Of a stretch of DNA of 10,799 nt, positions 8,015 to 10,799 are shown piece by piece; positions within the stretch are counted from its first letter, which is position 1; each line of letters starts with the position of its first letter. The notes beneath the pieces are model-generated. The model was given only the letters and a program-made list of their open reading frames with translations. It searched no databases and was not told where the DNA came from. Where the stretch lies: positions 1 through 10,799 of the forward strand of contig WFQT01000009.1 in the NCBI GenBank assembly GCA_015486895.1. The letters run 5' to 3'. Source of the stretch: Anaerolineae bacterium (GTDB lineage: Bacteria > Chloroflexota > Anaerolineae > JAADDB01). A program made the position numbers and the translations under genes.

Positions 8015-8736
8015 ACCAGTCGGGTCACCTCGTAACGGCGCTTCATGCCGCTATGGAGTGCGTGCACATGGCGTAGATACTGGCAGGCCGCGCCCACGGC
8101 GAGTGCCATCTCATCCATAGTAGGCCGCCTCCAGGGCGCGCCAGGAACGGAAATATACGCATCCAGCCGGTATGGTATCTCGGCATCCACAGACGCAATG
8201 AATGCGGCAATGCGCCGGATTTCAGGTGCATCGATGTACCCGGGGATGACAATGCTTTCCGAACGCAAAGATGCCCCCACACCGTACAAAAACTGGAAGT
8301 GCTCCAGGACAGGGGCGACATCCACACCAGTGAAGTCCCGATGCAGTGCAGGCGTGACAGCTTTAATGCTCACCTGGATATCGTCAAAGAGATGAAACGG
8401 CGGCAGTAAAAGGCCATTGGTCAGGAGCACCTGCTCTGCGTCAAAGCGCTCTTTTAATGCCCCGGCTAACTCCTCCAGCGCCGGATCTGCGGATGCGTCA
8501 TCGCCAAGAAAGAAGATTCGGCGTACAGGATACGGTGCCAATGCTTCTATCACTTCGTCAACGGTCAGCAGGCGAGGGTTGATAGCCTGCTTGGGGCCAC
8601 CCGGATCCGGTAAGTGGCTGTCCCAGCCGTACAGCAAACGAATGCAGCCCCGGCAGCGCATGTTGCACCCCCAAAAGTAAAGATGCGCGGTTGCCACTTC
8701 AGGGCCGTAAGTGATGTGATAGACATGCGTTTTCAT
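8011..8736 (-). CDS. Radical SAM protein of unknown role in B12 operon
   Basis: A 241-residue protein with a radical SAM cluster motif CX3CX2C (WGCNMRCRGC, Cys24, Cys28, Cys31) that should hold a [4Fe-4S] cluster and cleave S-adenosylmethionine. The size and the WGCN start resemble small activating enzymes (PflA or NrdG-like); there is no SPASM or extra C-terminal cysteine domain. The usual GGEP glycine motif is replaced by FLGDDASADP (about residues 76-85). Later pieces are LLTNGLLLP, VSIKAVTPALHRDFTG and SIVIPGYID, usual for the partial TIM barrel. A His-rich HVHALH lies near the C terminus. The start is the ATG at 8736, with GGGGAG 6 bases upstream. The ATG two codons before lies directly on that site, and the open frame further up (to 8886) only overlaps btuF. 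It sits between btuF and btuC and overlaps the btuC start. I do not know its substrate. Confidence 0.85.
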   Translation of the reverse strand: MKTHVYHITYGPEVATAHLYFWGCNMRCRGCIRLLYGWDSHLPDPGGPKQAINPRLLTVDEVIEALAPYPVRRIFFLGDDASADPALEELAGALKERFDAEQVLLTNGLLLPPFHLFDDIQVSIKAVTPALHRDFTGVDVAPVLEHFQFLYGVGASLRSESIVIPGYIDAPEIRRIAAFIASVDAEIPYRLDAYISVPGAPWRRPTMDEMALAVGAACQYLRHVHALHSGMKRRYEVTRLV

Positions 8737-8759
8737 TGACATCTCCCCGGTGCTGGAGG

Positions 8760-8792
8760 AGCGGCAGAGGCTATCCTTCAGCCCCTGCCGCT
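8760..8792 (-). promoter_or_regulatory. Strong intercistronic hairpin after btuF
   Basis: In the 61-base gap between btuF and the radical SAM gene, 8792-8780 pairs with 8772-8760: 13 pairs, one of them G.U, around a 7-base loop. It begins 5 bases after the btuF stop and ends about 12 bases before the next ribosome-binding site. No U run follows, so it is not a classical terminator. Hairpins behind the binding-protein gene of ABC operons often protect the upstream mRNA 3' end and raise binding protein over permease levels; that role is inferred here. Confidence 0.7.
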
Positions 8793-8797
8793 GAGAC

Positions 8798-9847
8798 TCA
8801 CTTGAAGAGGTCAGGGTAAAGCGCTTTGGCAATGGCCTGCAACCCCTGGGCCAGGCGCGGTCCGGGACGGGAAACAATGTCACCATCGATCAGGTGAATG
8901 CGGGCATTTTTGACAGCATTAATTTCTCCCCAGCCGGGGCGCTGTGATAGCTGTTTGACTGTCAGTTTCTTGCCATGCGTGCTCGGCCCAAGGATGACAT
9001 CAGGATTGCGCTGTACAACGGCTTCAGGGCTTACCTTCGGATAGCTTTCCTTTGCATCTGAGAAAATATTGACACCTCCTGCCAGTTTGATCATCTGACC
9101 GATAAATGTGTTGTGGCCAGCCGTCATTAGCGGCTTATCCCACACCTCCCAGAAAACCTTAAGACGTTTATCCGCAGGAATGGTACTGACCTTCGTGGTG
9201 ACCGCTTTGACCTGAGCTTTCATCTTGGCCACCACCCGATCCGCCTCAGCTTTGTGCCCGGTCAGGCGTCCAACCAGCTCAATGTTGGCGTACACCTCGT
9301 CGAAGGTATGAGCGGTCAAAGCGACAACGGGGATATGCTCCCGTGCAAGCGCTTCAATGACAGGCTGATGGATCCTGCCCGCGGCCAGGACTAGATCAGG
9401 TTCCAGAGCCACGATCCTCTCCACGCTGATGGTCTTGGCCGAGAAGCCACCGATCTGCTCGCGAGTTTGAGCTTCGGGCGGATAGTTATCGAATTTTGTG
9501 ACCCCAACCACCTGATCACCGGCACCTACAGCAAAGAGTATCTCCGTGTTGGAGGGCGCCAGGGAGACGATGCGCTGTGGCTTTGTTGAGAGGGTCACCT
9601 CGCGCCCCAGGCCGTCAGTGAGGGTGATGGGAAAATCGGCATGGGCCACCGTAGCCGTTGGGGCTATGGTGGGAACCATGGTGGCTGTCGAAACTACGGA
9701 CGGGACCGCGGTGGCTGTCGGAGTTATACTCGGGGCCGCGGTAGAAGTGGGCGGGACGGGAGTTGGCGTCGCTGTCGGCACACAGGCCGCCAACAAGACA
9801 ATCGACAATATCGCCGCCAAGACGATCGACAAAGTACTGCGTTTCAT
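8798..9847 (-). CDS. btuF: Cobalamin-binding lipoprotein BtuF
   Basis: A 349-residue substrate-binding lipoprotein of the corrinoid ABC importer. The N terminus has KR, a hydrophobic core and a lipobox LAAC with Cys22 as the lipid anchor. Residues 23-70 are a low-complexity Pro/Thr/Ala/Val linker with repeated TATxVP units, which would hold the domain off the membrane. The binding domain starts near residue 71: FPITLTDGLGREVTL, QRIVSLAPSNTEILFAVGAG (91-110), QIGGF, then VERIVALEPDLVLAAG (142-157), all typical of the class III (helical-backbone) periplasmic binding proteins of the BtuF/FhuD type. The second lobe has WEVWDKPLMTAGHNTFIGQM and LAGGVNIF. The ATG has GGAGG 11 bases upstream. It is the first gene after the riboswitch. 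Haem- or siderophore-binding relatives look similar; the riboswitch favours cobalamin. Confidence 0.93.
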   Translation of the reverse strand: MKRSTLSIVLAAILSIVLLAACVPTATPTPVPPTSTAAPSITPTATAVPSVVSTATMVPTIAPTATVAHADFPITLTDGLGREVTLSTKPQRIVSLAPSNTEILFAVGAGDQVVGVTKFDNYPPEAQTREQIGGFSAKTISVERIVALEPDLVLAAGRIHQPVIEALAREHIPVVALTAHTFDEVYANIELVGRLTGHKAEADRVVAKMKAQVKAVTTKVSTIPADKRLKVFWEVWDKPLMTAGHNTFIGQMIKLAGGVNIFSDAKESYPKVSPEAVVQRNPDVILGPSTHGKKLTVKQLSQRPGWGEINAVKNARIHLIDGDIVSRPGPRLAQGLQAIAKALYPDLFK

Positions 9848-9900
9848 AAGATTGTTTACCTCCGATGTCTGCTCATATCAAGAACTGAAAAGATTTGAAA

Positions 9901-9932
9901 CAAAGAAACCCGACCGCGTTAAATTGGTCGGG
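9901..9932 (-). terminator. Second hairpin with weak U tract in the leader
   Basis: On the minus strand CCCGACC (9932-9926) and GGTCGGG (9915-9909) form a perfect 7-pair stem around a 10-base loop, followed by TTTCTTTG. It lies 8 bases beyond the U run of the first terminator and about 55 bases before btuF. It could be a backup terminator or a stabilising stem. The interrupted U tract and large loop make termination less sure than for its neighbour. Confidence 0.5.
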
Positions 9933-9939
9933 TGCGAAC

Positions 9940-9970
9940 AAAAAACCCTCTTGCCACCAGGACAAGAGGG
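9940..9970 (-). terminator. Intrinsic terminator of the cobalamin riboswitch
   Basis: CCCTCTTG (9970-9963) pairs perfectly with CAAGAGGG (9953-9946) across a 9-base loop, and TTTTTTG follows at once: a textbook intrinsic terminator. It lies 50 bases downstream of the aptamer and before btuF, where an expression platform is expected. Its 5' arm can also pair with an upstream G run (9999-10006), giving a mutually exclusive antiterminator. High adenosylcobalamin should therefore favour termination and shut the operon down. Confidence 0.85.
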
Positions 9971-10006
9971 GGACTCACAATGGCTCAGCCATGCTCCACC
10001 CCCCTT
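9964..10006 (-). promoter_or_regulatory. Candidate antiterminator pairing
   Basis: AAGGGGGG (10006-9999) can pair with CCCCCTCTT (9972-9964), eight pairs including one G.U. This uses the bases that form the 5' arm of the terminator at 9940-9970. An 8-base repeat, CTCACAAT (10023-10016) with ATTGTGAG (9983-9976), could form a further stem in the same stretch. Which fold wins with and without ligand is inferred, not shown. Confidence 0.45.
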
Positions 10007-10019
10007 CCGCGAAGATTGT

Positions 10020-10150
10020 GAGAGCACGACCGGGGCGGGCGATCTGGCTTCCTGGACGATACCAGGTTACAGCTGCGGGACAGCGCCGGACTCACACCGG
10101 CTTCGCCTTTAAGCCCTGCCATCCGGGACATTGAGCACCCCGGTCGCATA
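10020..10150 (-). ncRNA. Cobalamin riboswitch aptamer
   Basis: Read on the minus strand, the core contains GCCGGTGTGAGTCCGGC (10101-10085) followed by GCTGTCCCGCAGCTGTAAC (to 10066), the conserved heart of the cobalamin riboswitch. A CCTGG/CCAGG hairpin (10066-10051) and the B12-box-like AAGCCAGATCGCCCGCC (10050-10034) come next. The outer helix closes perfectly for nine pairs: CGACCGGGG (10146-10138) with CCCCGGTCG (10035-10027). These elements occur in the right order and spacing for the adenosylcobalamin class. It should sense intracellular coenzyme B12 and control all downstream genes through the terminator beyond it. The exact aptamer ends are approximate. Confidence 0.93.
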
Positions 10151-10174
10151 GGTCATCTATTCAATTGTGGCAGG

Positions 10175-10203
10175 AGCATAGCACAAAGGAACGGGAAGTG
10201 CAA
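10175..10203 (-). promoter_or_regulatory. Sigma70-like promoter of the B12 operon
   Basis: TTGCAC (10203-10198) and TATGCT (10180-10175) are separated by exactly 17 bases and match the -35 and -10 consensus at four of six positions each. Transcription would start near 10168, about 20 bases before the outer riboswitch helix. This is the right place for a leader promoter. The match is moderate and untested. Confidence 0.5.
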
Positions 10204-10252
10204 ATCGGTATACCTTTACGGAAGCAAAAGCAGCTTCCAGGAATGTAAAAAG

Positions 10253-10384
10253 TCATTCTGCCAACACTTGCACAATGATTATCGTTTTGCCAGTGGTCTC
10301 GTTGGCCTGAGTCATAAGCCGGATGCCAAAGTCCTGGCCCATGTAGACATTCATGTTCATATCAAGAGACTCATCGCCCATCAT
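10253..10384 (-). CDS. Unrecognised 43-residue reading frame, probably the tail of a broken gene
   Basis: A minus-strand frame from an ATGATG at 10384 to a TGA at 10253 encodes 43 residues, beginning MMGDESLDMNMNVYMGQDF and ending TGKTIIIVQVLAE. The frame stays open 12 further codons upstream to a TGG before a stop, but those lie over the trpB fragment. Composition (acidic and Met-rich front, a hydrophobic beta-like end) looks more like a genuine protein C terminus than noise. I do not recognise a family. No convincing ribosome-binding site precedes it. It ends 50 bases before the promoter of the B12 operon and may be the C-terminal remnant of a gene cut at the junction near 10385-10396. It could also be chance. 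Confidence 0.3.
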   Translation of the reverse strand: MMGDESLDMNMNVYMGQDFGIRLMTQANETTGKTIIIVQVLAE

Positions 10385-10395
10385 CGAAGTGCCAG

Positions 10396-10799
10396 CCGGT
10401 CGATGCGGGCAGCAAAACTTTGAAGGGTGCCATCAATGAAGCCATCCGGGATTGGGTGACCAGCGTGCGGGGCACTTACTACCTGCTTGGCTCCGCTTTA
10501 GGCCCGCACCCGTATCCCATGATGGTACGTGATTTCCAGAGTGTGATTGGGCGGGAGGCGCGTCGTCAGATGTTGGAGGAGGTAGGTCGGCTTCCCGACA
10601 CCCTGATAGCATGTGTCGGAGGAGGCTCGAATGCTATCGGTCTCTTTTCCGCTTTCGTCGAGGACGAGGGTGTACGGTTGATCGGGGCCGAGGCTGGGGG
10701 ATTGGGGATTAGCACTGGCCGGCATGCGGCCCGTTTCGCCGACCCGTTGCGAGGGCGGTTGGGTGTGCTGCATGGCATGAAGTCGTACGTGTTGCAAAC
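10396..10799 (+). pseudogene. trpB: Tryptophan synthase beta chain, N-terminal half missing
   Basis: From 10396 the plus strand encodes 134 residues clearly matching the middle and later part of TrpB: PVDAGSKTLKGAINEAIRDW, YYLLGSALGPHPYPMMVRDF, QSVIGREARRQML, CVGGGSNAIGLF (the PLP phosphate-binding GGGSNA loop, about 10618-10635), GVRLIGAEAGG, and LHGMKSYVLQ at the window end. The frame continues past the right edge. Upstream of 10396 the similarity stops abruptly. The sequence then belongs to an unrelated minus-strand frame, and the N-terminal domain with the PLP-binding lysine is absent. No start codon or ribosome-binding site fits. TrpB normally joins indole and serine to tryptophan, but this piece cannot be a complete enzyme. 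It is either a truncated gene or the product of a rearrangement or assembly join. Confidence 0.85.

Noticed and set aside
8737..8886. N-terminal extension of the radical SAM protein to 8886
   Set aside because: The extension overlaps the end of btuF and translates the strong hairpin; the residues look non-coding and a clear GGGGAG site serves the ATG at 8736.
9640..9780. Short repeats here as a CRISPR or tandem-repeat array
   Set aside because: They are irregular codons of the TATxVP-rich linker of BtuF, without regular spacers.
9546..10112. Plus-strand 188-codon open frame
   Set aside because: It is the antisense of the btuF lipoprotein leader and Pro/Thr linker and runs through the riboswitch; its Val/Gly repeats mirror the linker codons.
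10220..10238. GGAAGC/GCTTCC hairpin as a terminator behind the 43-codon frame
   Set aside because: The stem has only six pairs and no T run follows on either strand.
10380..10400. A one-base frameshift joining trpB to an upstream N-terminal part
   Set aside because: GAAGTG just upstream loosely suggests the expected AEV-P-V, but nothing before it resembles TrpB in any plus-strand frame.
10498..10797. Minus-strand 99-codon open frame
   Set aside because: It lies antisense to the well-conserved trpB fragment and has no recognisable protein features.

Overview
The window holds the greater part of one long minus-strand operon for cobalamin (vitamin B12) uptake, salvage and nucleotide-loop assembly. 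It reads from a riboswitch-controlled leader near 10.2 kb down to the left edge. The DNA is GC-rich. The gene content resembles the corrinoid-salvage clusters of Chloroflexota such as Dehalococcoides, with BtuFCD plus CbiZ plus the late Cob enzymes. The lipoprotein BtuF carries a long Pro/Thr/Ala linker of a kind common in Chloroflexota lipoproteins. I infer an anaerobic or facultative member of Chloroflexota, with moderate confidence; no rRNA or other marker is present to fix this.

Layout, in transcription order (right to left). A sigma70-like promoter (about 10175-10203) precedes a cobalamin riboswitch (about 10020-10150). A candidate antiterminator and two hairpins follow (9940-9970, a canonical terminator with a U run, and 9901-9932, with a weaker U tract). 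Next come btuF (8798-9847), a strong intercistronic hairpin (8760-8792), a radical SAM protein of unknown role (8011-8736), btuC (7022-8014), btuD (6177-7034), cbiA/cobB (4689-6170), cobT (3618-4670), cobS (2829-3614), cbiZ (2194-2832), cbiB (1174-2169), cobD (54-1130), and the first 13 codons of a histidine phosphatase, very probably cobC, running off the left edge (1-39). Most neighbours overlap or lie within 25 bases, so co-transcription and translational coupling are likely.

How the genes work together: BtuFCD imports corrinoids. CbiZ strips the aminopropanol arm from adenosylcobinamide-type corrinoids to give adenosylcobyric acid. CobD makes aminopropanol phosphate from threonine phosphate, and CbiB attaches it. 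CobT makes alpha-ribazole phosphate, CobS joins it to the GDP-activated corrinoid, and CobC removes the phosphate. CbiA amidates cobyrinic acid. The adenosyltransferase (CobA), the cobinamide kinase/guanylyltransferase (CobU or CobY) and cobyric acid synthase are not in the window. The radical SAM gene between btuF and btuC is the one operon member with no assigned step and is the most interesting item.

The right end (10253-10799) is different. A 43-codon minus-strand reading frame abuts, at about 10385-10396, the middle-to-late part of tryptophan synthase beta (plus strand, running off the right edge). Its N-terminal half is missing, which suggests a rearrangement or an assembly join.
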